From positions 27,195,819 to 27,259,818 of the forward strand of contig NW_024881316.1 in NCBI RefSeq assembly GCF_018691265.1: a stretch of DNA of 64,000 nt. The letters are read 5' to 3'. The translations under genes and the position numbers were made by a program. Within the stretch, counting starts at the first letter, position 1; each line of letters begins with the position of its first letter. Positions 14,228-24,707 of the stretch are shown here, one piece after another. This DNA is from Tyto alba. Its lineage: Eukaryota; Chordata; Aves; Strigiformes; Tytonidae. A model generated the notes under the pieces. The model was not told where the DNA came from. It saw only the letters and a list, made by a program, of their open reading frames with translations, and made no database searches.

Positions 14228-14605
14228 ATCCACAGAATGAGACTTATGTATGTTGGAAGAGACCTCAGAAGCCATCCAATCTAACATCCAGCTTAAAACA
14301 AGGTCAGTTAAAGCATGCCTAAGGCCACCTCCAGCTGGGTTTTGAATATCTGCAAGAATGGAGTTTTCACAGCCTCTCTGAGAAACTGGTTCCAGTGTCA
14401 TTCTGGTCCTCATATTACGTCAGAATTTTCCATATTCCAATTTACATATGTTGTCTATTGTCCTACCATTGTGAGAAGAGGTTGGTTCTGTCACCTGGAC
14501 ACTTCCATTTGCTGATTGTAGATAGCAGAAAGGTCTACCTTTAGACTTCTTTTAAAGCTCAAATTCTCCTAGTCTCTCCTCATGTGTGATATATTTCAGA
14601 TAGTT
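14228..14605 (-). mobile_element. CR1 LINE fragment with 3' terminus
   Basis: Second reverse-oriented CR1 copy. It starts near 'cacagaatgagac' (the reverse complement of the 3' terminal repeat region), followed by 'ttggaagagacctcagaagc', 'gggttttgaatatctgcaag', 'tctgagaaactggttccagtg' and 'ctagtctctcctcatgtgtg'. It is more diverged than the copy just to the left. 5'-truncated, as is usual for CR1. Confidence 0.85.
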
Positions 14606-15075
14606 ACAGAAAGTAAAACCAAAAGGCTTCTCCTGTGCTAATAAATAAAACAGCACTAAAGAGTGCTCTCTGGTCCTGAGGACAAAATGTTGTAGCATGG
14701 ATTGTACATGTATAGCTGGAAATTCAAATCTGAGTCTAAGAGGGGGAAAGACAGACATGTAGCAGGGTCTTAAGAATTCCTTTCAAAAATATTAAGCAAA
14801 TTTAGTGCTAACACAAACCCACTTGTGAACTAGAGTTCATTCAGAAGTAATAAAACTTTAAAAGACCGTTCCTTACTCAAAAATATTTCATGTCTTTAGT
14901 TATAGTGGTTTTGGTTTTGTTTTTGTTTTTTTTTATCCAGGTGCATTAAATGATAGTCTGTTTAATCCATTGCTTCATTTCTCACAGATATCTTGCAAGT
15001 ACTATTTTTATACTCACAAGCTATCACATTTTAAAGCAGCAAGCACACTGGCCACCATCCCCTCTACGAATGGTT

Positions 15076-15689
15076 TGTAAGGATCCCATGGGAATAAAGT
15101 CCAACCAACACAAGTCATGTGCCAGAACAAACACTTTATTTGCCCCAGAAACAATGGAAACAATGCTCCCACCTAGCAATAATGATTAGGTTTTCCCCAT
15201 AAAATTGGTGAGAGAGAAAAGAAAAAGAGAGGAAAGGAAGAGAAGGGAAGAAAGCTGGAAAAAAACAGTAAGAGTTGAAGACAGAGTAAGAGTATAGACA
15301 CCGCCCGAAGTCCATGGCATCCTGACGGTCTTCCTTGTGTCTGGTGGTGGTCCAGTCCTAGGTGGCAAAATGATGTAGCCTTGTGTCTGCCTTTATACTC
15401 AATTTCTTGATGTGCCACTCATCTGAGCCAATCAGTGTCCAAGTAGGAGAAGGAACACTGTCCGTCAGGGTTTTCCATCAGGGCTTTTTCACTCATCTGA
15501 GCCAATCAGCATCTGATAAGGAGAAAGAGCGTTGATTTACTGGGGCCCTCAGTGCTCTGTATCCAAAGCAGAGCAGCAGTACAAGTGCCTCCAGCAGAGA
15601 GCAGAGAAAACCACATCATGTCAACCCTTTCTGAGTGGCAAACAGTTTTTGTTCAGAGGACTCAAATTGTCTTATGGCTGTTCAAGACA
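15076..15689 (-). mobile_element. Solo LTR of an endogenous retrovirus (ERVK-like)
   Basis: On the minus strand the unit begins TGTCTTGAACAGCC and ends GGGATCCTTACA, giving TG...CA termini and 614 bp. The flanks are ATGGTT (15070-15075) and ATGGTC (15690-15695), a 6-bp target-site duplication with one mismatch; 6 bp is the usual length for class II (ERVK) insertions. A TATA-like box lies at 15392-15397 and an AATAAA signal at 15135-15140, both on the minus strand. U3 holds two copies of CACTCATCTGAGCCAATCAG, 74 bp apart. No internal retroviral region flanks it, so it is a solo LTR. Confidence 0.8.
15416..15509 (-). repeat. Duplicated CCAAT/ATTGG enhancer-like unit in LTR U3
   Basis: The 20-mer CACTCATCTGAGCCAATCAG occurs at 15416-15435 and 15490-15509, each followed by a similar purine-rich segment (AAGTAGGAGAAGG and GATAAGGAGAAAG). 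Direct repeats in U3 are typical retroviral enhancer structures. Confidence 0.8.
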
Positions 15690-16957
15690 ATGGTCCCCAA
15701 GGGTCCATTCATCACACAACCAAAGCTGATTTTAAAGGTCATGTTAAACTGAACCATTAATCAACACAGATGCAGAAATATCTAATATTTAATGCACCTG
15801 CTCCATTTGCTTTCAGGTTTTCCATAACTGCATACACTAACAAACTGGTATTGCACAGAATGACATTTTCATTAAATACTTCAGCTGATGAAGGAGATGT
15901 GCTACTGTATGTACTGCACAAATTTTGCAACATATACTAATCACCACAGACATATGGAAAATGCTTTCAATTGTAGAAATCTTTAGAGCACAGCTCTTTA
16001 CGCTCTCTTTACTTTTAATTATTTTTACTCACACTCCATGAGTTTCAATTTCTGGTTCTTTCAGCTCTTCATGTGCTTTCTGCTTTGTTATATAGAATCT
16101 CTATAAAGAACTAAATTTGGTAGCAGAAATATTTCACCTTCAGATTTATTCTATCTTTCAGTAATAAGGAATAAATCACTCTGTTTTGGGGACATTTTAA
16201 AAGAAAGGGCTTACTGTAAAATACACTTTTCTGGTTTTTTAATTAAGTTGATGTGGCTAAGCCGTATATATGGAGATCTTACTTTTAAGAATACCAAGTT
16301 TTTGTAAAAATACTAAGTTTTTGTTGTCACAAGACAGTTGACTTTGTGTTAAGATTTCCATCAAACAGATTATTTCCTGTTACTAACAGCAGCTTTACAT
16401 CTAGCTGACATCCTAAACCAAGCCAGGCATTTCTGACAAGACACTAAAAAGCCTCCATGACTATTACACTGTCAGCTTCCCAGCCACTTCAAGCAATTCA
16501 TTCTGAGGACTTTTTGACTATATTTATCTATTCCGTCATATTTTTCTCTGTAATGTACATTCCTTTATTTCTGTGTCACATTTTGAGACATGTCTTGCAA
16601 TGTAGAAATATCAGGCAACTTGATTTACTGCTGACAGGCCTTCTCTGCAGTTTATGACTAAAGCAAGCATATTTTTATTTCCTTCCCTATTCCTAAGATT
16701 TATATGCCAGTGTTGTGGGAATGACCCATTTATATGCCAATGTCATGGGAATGACCCACAAGCTGTTTTTCATCTTCAAAAACTTACTGATCTGTCTATG
16801 AAAGTAATATATTAGAACAGGAAAAATTTTACAGTTTGAACTGTTGTTTTGAAAATATAGTAGAAACTTGTTTTCAGAAGAGATGAAACTATAAAACTAG
16901 ATTTAGACAGAATTCATCCAGAATAGATTTTAAAATTAATATATTTAACTAACATTG
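15690..16957. other. Intergenic; contains one short tandem duplication
   Basis: AT-rich unique sequence between two LTRs. Apart from the 30-bp tandem repeat at 16699-16758, nothing was recognised. Confidence 0.55.
16699..16758 (+). repeat. 30-bp tandem duplication, two copies
   Basis: Unit TTTATATGCCAGTG... at 16699-16728 is repeated at 16729-16758 with three substitutions and no gap. Each copy ends GGGAATGACCCA. Confidence 0.9.
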
Positions 16958-17532
16958 TGTCCTGATTTGGCCTGGAATAGAGTTAATGTTCCTTTATGGT
17001 AACTAGAATAGTGCTGTGTTTTAGATTCAGCGTTGGGTTTGGTATGAGAAGAATGCTGATAGCACACTGATGTTTTCAGCTGCTATTGAGATTCCAACTC
17101 TTCATGTCCTGTCTGTGCTCAAGTGCACAAGAAGCAGCGAGGGAGCACAGCCAGAGCACCAGACCCAAACTGGCCAATGAAATATTCCATATCATGGAAC
17201 GTCATGCTCACTATATAGAGGAGGGGTGGTCGGGAAGGGGCCTCTCTTGCTTTCAGGATTGTGATTGCAGGATCTTGGTATTTAGGGATTGCTAGCCAGG
17301 AACAGGCTGGGTATTGGTCAGCGGGTGCTGGGTAATTGCATTGTGCATTGCCCGTTTATATTTTCTATTGCTGTCATTGTTTTCATTTTGTTGCCATTAT
17401 TAAACTGTTTCTATCTCAAAATGTGAGTATCCCTTTATCCTTCCAATTCCCTCCCCCATTCCCAGTTGGAGGCGAGGGTGGGTGATCGGCCACCAGGTGG
17501 TTAGCTGCCGACCAGGCTCAAACCATGAGACA
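16958..17532 (+). mobile_element. ERVL-like solo LTR
   Basis: Opens TGTCCTGATTTGGCCTGGAA and closes GACCAGGCTCAAACCATGAGACA, the end pattern of a common avian LTR family also present at 34136 (+) and 45291 (-). It contains a CCAAT box (17173-17177), a TATA-like CTATATAG (17211-17218) and an ATTAAA polyadenylation signal (17399-17404), in the right order for the plus strand. No clear target-site duplication was found, so boundaries may be off by a few bases. No internal region is attached. Confidence 0.8.
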
Positions 17533-19869
17533 ATGTTTTCCTATAAGACACCTACTTTTTGTGTCTGCAAAACCTAACTATATTTTGGTTTTGAGACTTG
17601 GCTTACTAGGACTAAGAGGGCAGAACTTATTGTTTAAACAAGGTAAATACATTTTCTTCTAGAGACAATGTCAAGACCCTTCCTGAATTTTAATGTAATT
17701 CTTAAAATTTACTATGTAGGCAAAATAATACATTTGTTGCATCCCATACAATTTGTCAAAATCTACCAGCATGAAAATATGCACCTTTGTAGATTTCAGG
17801 TGGCATTAGTAGGTCTCATCAACATCAACCAACAGCTAAATTCCATTGTATTGTCTATAACACACATAAAATGCACAACATCCTCAATCAAATATTTGCA
17901 CTTGTTTTGTGCAAAATACATGCTTTCCGAAAATAGATGTTAGAAAGAACTATGCCTCTGTTTTTTAAATGGTACCAGTTATTTGCACTATAGTTTCTTT
18001 TTGCAGGACTGGATCTTTAGTTGAAATTGTTTTGATGTCTAGTATCTGTAATAGTTTCCAACAAAATTTTTACTTTATTTTATAATAGCTGATACATGAG
18101 CAAATATTGAGTTATGTTTAAATGAAAGAATTCATATGCAATATTTATAAACTATGATCTTACTTAAATTTAAGGATTCATGAACTTATGAATATAACAT
18201 GATGATTTTTTCCCCTTGTCTTTATTTTTCCTTTGAGTTTAGAAGAGGATTTTTAAGACATGGTGGAGAATTTTCTTTCTCATATTTTATAGTAATTTCC
18301 ATGATTCTTGCATGCTATGTGGTTAGTGAAGCAGAAGTAAAGCCTATCAAAAGTTTATTTGTGTTTCACTTCATTTCATTGCAGAGAGTTGGTCTGGGAA
18401 GCTTATTCTAGCTTAACATTAGGAAGCATTACTCTAGTTGTGGCATAATAAGGGACAGAAATTTATGTGAAACAACATCAATAGTTACTTTGTGTGTAAT
18501 TATCTCAGACACTTGGGATAGCTGTATGTATGATTTCACAGTTTTTCAAACAAAATTTTAATCCCCCTAAAATTGTGGTAATGCTGTTGTTACCTGTAAC
18601 AGAAGAAAACATCACTGTCATATGCATCTTCAAAAAGGCTTATTTCTTAGACTTATTTTGGGATTGTTTATTAAATAATGTTACTCAAACTATTTTGAAG
18701 GCAAGAATCTTGTATGCCTGCCAAGGTGTGTGTGTAATATTTTTAAAAGTTTTTGAAGCAACTGTGTTAGGGAAAGCGGTAATGGTGCATGTCTTTGTGA
18801 ACATTTAAAAGTGCTGACACAGTGCTTTCATTACTGAATGTGTAATTTAAGATCTAATGGAAATACTAAACTTTTGTTGGTCTATCTGCCGATATGTCAG
18901 CTTCAGAAGCAGTTATGCCTTATTTTCCTTGCACTGCAAGAGTACAATTTGAACTGGTAGTTACAGGTGGGTGAACACTACCTCTAAATCTCATAACTCT
19001 GACTCACACATAGTATTCAAGGTCATAACTTTGAAATACAAGCAGTCTAAACTCTTAGACTTCAATGCTTTGTAACCTAATACCTTTAGGTGTGAAGTAT
19101 ACCTAATATAGCTTCTCTGCCTTTGAATCTCACACGAGTGGACATTTCTATCTTGTATATATCTGTACCAATCAAACTAAACCCAGTCCAGATAACATAA
19201 TTTTTATGTGATCTAAGCATTTTGAGCTAATTGTCTCTCATGACTAAGACATGTGATGCAAAATTAACTTAAAATACCAACTATTCTTTACAAATTAGCC
19301 AAATTTAAGTCAGGTGTAACTGCATTATCTTCTTTATTCTTGCTCTTTTTTTTTTTTTTTTTATCTCAAAAATTGTCACACGTATGCAAAAGAATTTGAA
19401 TCTATGCAAGTGTCGTGACATAAACTTTCACACTTAATTGCTTCAGAGTGTTTCTAAAAAATATACAAAGCTATTGAAAGGAATATACCAGATACAGCTT
19501 TATTACAAAATGCAGCATGAACATTATTCATTCAAAAATAATCATATAAACTAATTTCTTAACAAAATTTCACATGTGATCTTAATTTTACTAACATGAG
19601 CTGTCTGAAATGGGTCAAGGAACTATTGACACGGTCAATTTTAGGCATTGTTTAGCTGCAATATAGTTAGCCTTAGTTTAGGACAGACATTCTCTCCTTA
19701 GAGAAAGGTGAGATGTGGGGGGGTGAGGCACTGTGTGTCTCAGTTGAGGAACTCTGGAAAACTTTCTGCTCCCTGGCATCACCAGAAGGGCATGTTCTGA
19801 TGACATGCTGACTTCAAAATCCCAGTGTCCATTAAGGAATGTTCCAATGCTGAACTGCATTAGTAAAAA
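17533..19869. other. Intergenic, nothing recognised
   Basis: AT-rich sequence with a T17 run at 19346-19362. No gene or named repeat seen. Confidence 0.55.
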
Positions 19870-20391
19870 TATGACCAGCAGTTAGAGGAAGGTAATCCTT
19901 CATATCTACTCAGCACTACTGAAAAATTGGAGTGATGGGACCAGTTCAGGGTTCCACAATATGAGAGATATGGACTTACTGGAGCCCAGCTAAGGGCCAC
20001 AAAAATTATGAAGGGTCTAGAGTATCTGCCATACAGAGAAATGCTGAGAGAGCTGGGAAGGTTTAGCCTGGAGGAAAGAAGGCTCGAGGGGATTTTATCA
20101 ATGTGTATAAATACCTGATGAGGAGTCAAGAAGACAGAGACGTAGTCTTCTCAGTGCTACACAGTGATTCAGGACAACAGGTATTGAGCACAAATTGATG
20201 TTTGAACACCAGAACAGGTTGCCTGAGGAGTCTGTGGAGTGTCTAACCTTGGAGATATTAAAAACCTGACTGGACACTATCCTGGGCAGCCTTCTATAGT
20301 TGACCCTGCTTTGAGTCATGGTTTGGACTAGATGACCTCCAGAGGTGCTTTCCAACCTCAGTTATTCTGTGAGTCTAAGATTCTGTGATAT
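19870..20391 (+). mobile_element. CR1 LINE, 5'-truncated, with 3' terminus
   Basis: Forward CR1 3' region: 'gagagagctgggaaggttta', 'gcctggaggaaagaaggctc', 'accagaacaggttgcctgag', 'gactggacactatcctgggc', 'gtttggactagatgacctcc' and finally ATTCTGTGAGTCTAAGATTCTGTGA, the degenerate terminal repeats. Starts mid-element, as is usual for CR1. No open reading frame remains in the sense direction. Confidence 0.9.
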
Positions 20392-23300
20392 GTCAGATGT
20401 CACTGCAGAGAGCAGAGATGGAAAGCACGCTGAAGAGCTACATCTTTCCCTCAGTGTATCTGTAGGCTCATGTTGCTTCAATAGATGCTTATAGTTAATT
20501 CATATGCAACCCAGCACTTACAAAAGTAGGTTCTAGAGTTTTACGGGATATGTATAGTTTTGAAAAAAAATCTGTCCAAAATGGATTTCCTCATGACCAA
20601 TTCAACTTTCATATTTATTAGTTCTATGACATGTATAGGATCAGTGGTCTGGTTGTGCTAGTTGCTGTTGCATACTTCTCATGCTATGCTCTAGTCATGC
20701 TATACATATACATGTGTGCGTATATGTGTTTACTTATAATTGACATCTCAAATTAGAAATAATATCTTTTCAGACTCTCAGTGGTTAGAGCAATTCAGAG
20801 TGATTATGAGCCAGTTATAGGGAATGAAAGGAATGAAATAGCTGTCTTTTTTTTTTTTTTTTTTTTTTTTTAATAATTGTGTACTACCTTCTAAAACAGT
20901 TTACTGTGAGCTCACAGTCTTTTTTATACCACATACTAGCCCTTGCTCTTTTGATTCAGCGTCTCACATCATTGATCTTCACTGTTCTTGGTACTAACAA
21001 GACAGTAAAACTAGCTGTTTGATCTGCTGATTTCTCCCCTCTCACTCACCCTAGGAAAAACCCATCTGGGATATTTCACAGGCTTTAAATGAAGTGATTG
21101 TTACCATACTTACTGGGAAACAATTGAAGTAAACAAAATTAAATAGAATGTGTGTTGTCTGTGTGTTGAAAGATATTTCCACCCCTACCTCCAGTATCCC
21201 TAGATCTATCACAGAATACCTTAAAGTCAGATATAATGAAATTCTGTATCTATTTTGAGATTGCTCTCTCTAATGAGAAGTGGAACATCAACTAGAAATT
21301 ATGAAATCATACACTTATGGCAATATGCATGAAGATTAAAATTTTGTTTTCATTGTATTCTAAGCATCAAATCTGTTCAAATAGGGGAAATTAAAAACAA
21401 GCAAACAAAACCACAAAACCAAACCAAAACCAAAAAACAGGGGCTGCAAATTCCTGAAACAGGAATAATATTTTTCAATGGAGAAAATGCAAATTCCTGA
21501 AACAGCATAATGAACAATGGGAAATAGCTATTGAGAAAATACAAACTTCATTGTATTTAAAACATATTTTGGAGAAAAATTATTTAAAATATTAACAAGT
21601 ATTTTTGTTTCTAAGTAAGTTGTTATCTCAGTAAACATTCTAAGTTGCTCATTTATTTCTGAAAATGTAGATATATTGGGATGTGAGACATTATTTTCAG
21701 CAGTCAAAATGTGTTTACTGATACAGGCATGAGAATGTCAAAGGAGCTTGTAAAGTTCAGATGGAAAGGCATTTAAGCCACAGAAGTCACAATAATAGTG
21801 TTCTAACAAGTAAAATAATGTCTAAGTCCTTTCAGTAAAAAACGGCTGGCTTTCATTACTGTGTTTTAGACTGATAAGTGAACGTATGAGATTGAAGAAC
21901 TTTGCATGCTACATACTGTCTCCCAAATGTCTATACCTTGTCCAACATATAGTCTGATCCTTGATTAGACTCTAAAGCCCAGACTCAACTAATATAGTTT
22001 TATTCTCCTACAAATCAGGTATCTGGTCTAAACTTCTTTCTTCAGACCTTCCAAAAATCAGTGGTGCAACAGAGAACAATTTGTTACATAAGAAAACATG
22101 TGCCAGAGAAAGGTAGAATGAAGTGCCTGCTCAAGGTGCTTGTACTCAGGTGCTTTATATAAAGCAGCTAATCCAGAATAAATGACAAGTTTTCATACAA
22201 CTACAGTCAAGTGAGAAGAATACAGGCCTAACTATGATATCAGTTTAAATGGATGCTCACTCATTTACATACCACTGTAAAAAATGGCTCATTAAAATTG
22301 ATATTGATATTTGACGTTAAAATATTGCATATTTTGACATATCAGAATGTCTCTCACATTTTTTGTATGATTTTGTAACAGGAATATTTTGGATGCTTCG
22401 AGTACATACACAAGTCTGTCGGGTTCACGCACATGTGACAGCCCAATGTATTCTGGCAAGATTAGGCTTACTAGGCACATTATTTGCAGTTGATCTGTGT
22501 GAGGGCTGTTTACCTAGGGCTTTTGGACTTCTAACTGCATGTTTATAACAGCTGCTCAAAGCTGGAACTCTGAATGCTTGAAAATCCCAGGAAAATGGAT
22601 AAAGGTATTTTCTCTCTTTTGGGATATAATTTCTGCATATAAGAAAAGGATATGTGATCTAGTCTTATCACAACTCTAAATTACCTTTGTGGCTCGGGGC
22701 CTGTTTGGACTTCATGTAGCATTGCACTTTTCTTCAGGGTTTATGCATAAGCATCATATGCTACCACAGAGATTAGTGACATAAAAAGACTGGGCTAGGG
22801 CAACTGAAATGCAGTAAAGTAGATGCAATATCAGCAATGCCATGAAAAAAAATAACTTTAAAGTTGATATTAGTTCCCTTCATCTTCCATTGCTTTCTTT
22901 TTAGTTTAAATGTAGTATCTTTACTCAACTAATTTACATTCAGAGGAAAAACAGTTCAATTTCTTGACTGAAAAGAAGGCAGGCCTCAACATTGGACATG
23001 ATGATAAGCCAAAACATCTGGCCACAAAATTCTGTTGTGTGTAACCAGTTACTACTGAATAGTGTCTACATGTCTAGGGAAGACTTTTTTAGACGGTAAT
23101 GAAATTATGAATAATTGGAAACTAGCTGCCAGATGCAGGCAAGTAAACATTTATAAAAATAAAGAGACGATACACACTTCTATGAATGGTTTCACACAGC
23201 AAATCAACATTGAAAAATAATTTAAATTTTGCCAGAATAATGTCTTCCATATAAATTTTACTACTAGTAATTGTTTTACTTGCAGTACAAGAAATTAGTT

Positions 23301-23829
23301 CATTATTCCTAAAACAGATAACAATAGTATTAGCTCACAACTGATGATAAATCAGAGGGTTTCTCTCATGACCACTATATTTTCAGAATATTTTCTCTTC
23401 AGAAATGTGTGCAGTGATCCTCTTTCTCTACATTTAGCCCTTCTCTACATTCCTGTTATCATAATCTCAAAATTTAGCATCTTTAAAGTCATCTTCTTGA
23501 TACACATTCTATTCTGAGCGAATTATTTCTAAGTCAGAAGTATAGTTTATTAGCAATGAATCAAACCTTAGGTTCCCTTCACTCAGTTAAATACCTCAAC
23601 CACCCATAAGATATAGTGTCAAACTTTCTACAGGTCCTTCTCCCCCCTTACCACGCTGACCTATCCCGGTCATAAGGAATAATAAATATTGTATTTTTCT
23701 GCTAGATAGTTGCAGACTTGAAAAGAGAAGTGGCTCATACACAGGCTGTCAGTTAACTCTTTTAGGTGGCTGTAAAGGACTGTGTCTAAAAGAAGTTTAT
23801 ACCAATGAATGTCTGTCTCAACATTGCTG
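20392..23829. other. Intergenic, nothing recognised
   Basis: AT-rich with a T25 run at 20847-20871 and a short repeated word GCAAATTCCTGAAACAG at about 21446 and 21488. No gene or repeat family seen. Confidence 0.5.
20847..20871 (+). repeat. T25 homopolymer
   Basis: Twenty-five T in a row in unique intergenic DNA. Confidence 0.9.
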
Positions 23830-24707
23830 GACTGTGTTGAAACCACCAACCCTCATCACTGTTGGAGCACCCCACCCTCTACTAAGTTTCTAATGTTTTA
23901 ACATAGTCACAGAAACTTCTACAGCGCCATAAGCCCATACATTCATGTATCACTACAAAGAACAATACATCCTTGAAGATAAAGGAAGCAGGACAACCTT
24001 GGAGATAAGATAGAGAGACCCTGAGCTTGCATCAATCCTCTTACACCAGTTTGAACCACTTAAGGATGCAATTTCAATTAAAGACAAACATTCAGTCAGG
24101 AGGAAAGCGCTGAGCCTTCATCAGCCAACCACTGACCACCGAAGAACACCCTGTGTCCATCACCACATTTGATTGAACATGTAAATGATTTCTTGGAAAT
24201 CCTCAAACCTTCCCCGGAAAACTTATGCATATAGATAACCTTACCCTTGCTCATGCGCCCAGACCTGGGGACAGAAAAAAGACCCTGAAACCGCACACAC
24301 CCCCCTCCCCTCCCCACCCCCGAGACAGTATTGAGCATGTGCACCACCGCTGAGTCATGGGCGAGGACGAACAAGACAGTTTTTAGGATCTGCCAATCAA
24401 TCCTCGGGAGGAGTGACGACACCTCAATATAAGAGCCGTGATGACCAGCATCAAATGGAATTCCCTACCTGACGTGAAGTCAATTCGGGATACCACAGCT
24501 CTGTGGTGCTAGCTATTGCATCTTTACTTTCCTTTTTTTTTTTTTTCCTCTTCCTTCTCTCTCTCTCTCTCTCTTTCCTGCATCTACATGAATACTGATG
24601 TAACTAATAAACTTCTTTTCTTTATGGCATTTGAGCTCATTTGGTCTTAATCTCACTCTGGGAATAACAAAGAATCTCCCCTGATCAGATTTTTCCAGGT
24701 CGGGACA
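23830..24707 (+). mobile_element. Endogenous retrovirus LTR (solo, left edge uncertain)
   Basis: The right half has clear LTR architecture: TATA-like TATAAG at 24428-24433, AATAAA at 24606-24611, a pyrimidine-rich (CT)n segment in between, and a U5 ending CCAGGTCGGGACA at 24707. The upstream U3 contains CpG sites, TGAGTCA (an AP-1-like site, about 24351-24357) and a C-rich tract (24300-24321). The 5' boundary was not resolved: several TG starts exist (for example 23834 TGTTGAAACC) and none gives a duplication of the right flank GTAGTA. No gag, pol or env remnant follows. Confidence 0.65.
24300..24321 (-). promoter_or_regulatory. C-rich tract (minus-strand G-quadruplex / i-motif candidate)
   Basis: Plus strand reads C6-T-C4-T-C4-A-C5, so the minus strand has four G runs with single-base loops, a very stable quadruplex pattern. 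It lies about 107 bp upstream of the LTR start of the TATA box. Effect on LTR transcription is inference. Confidence 0.65.
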
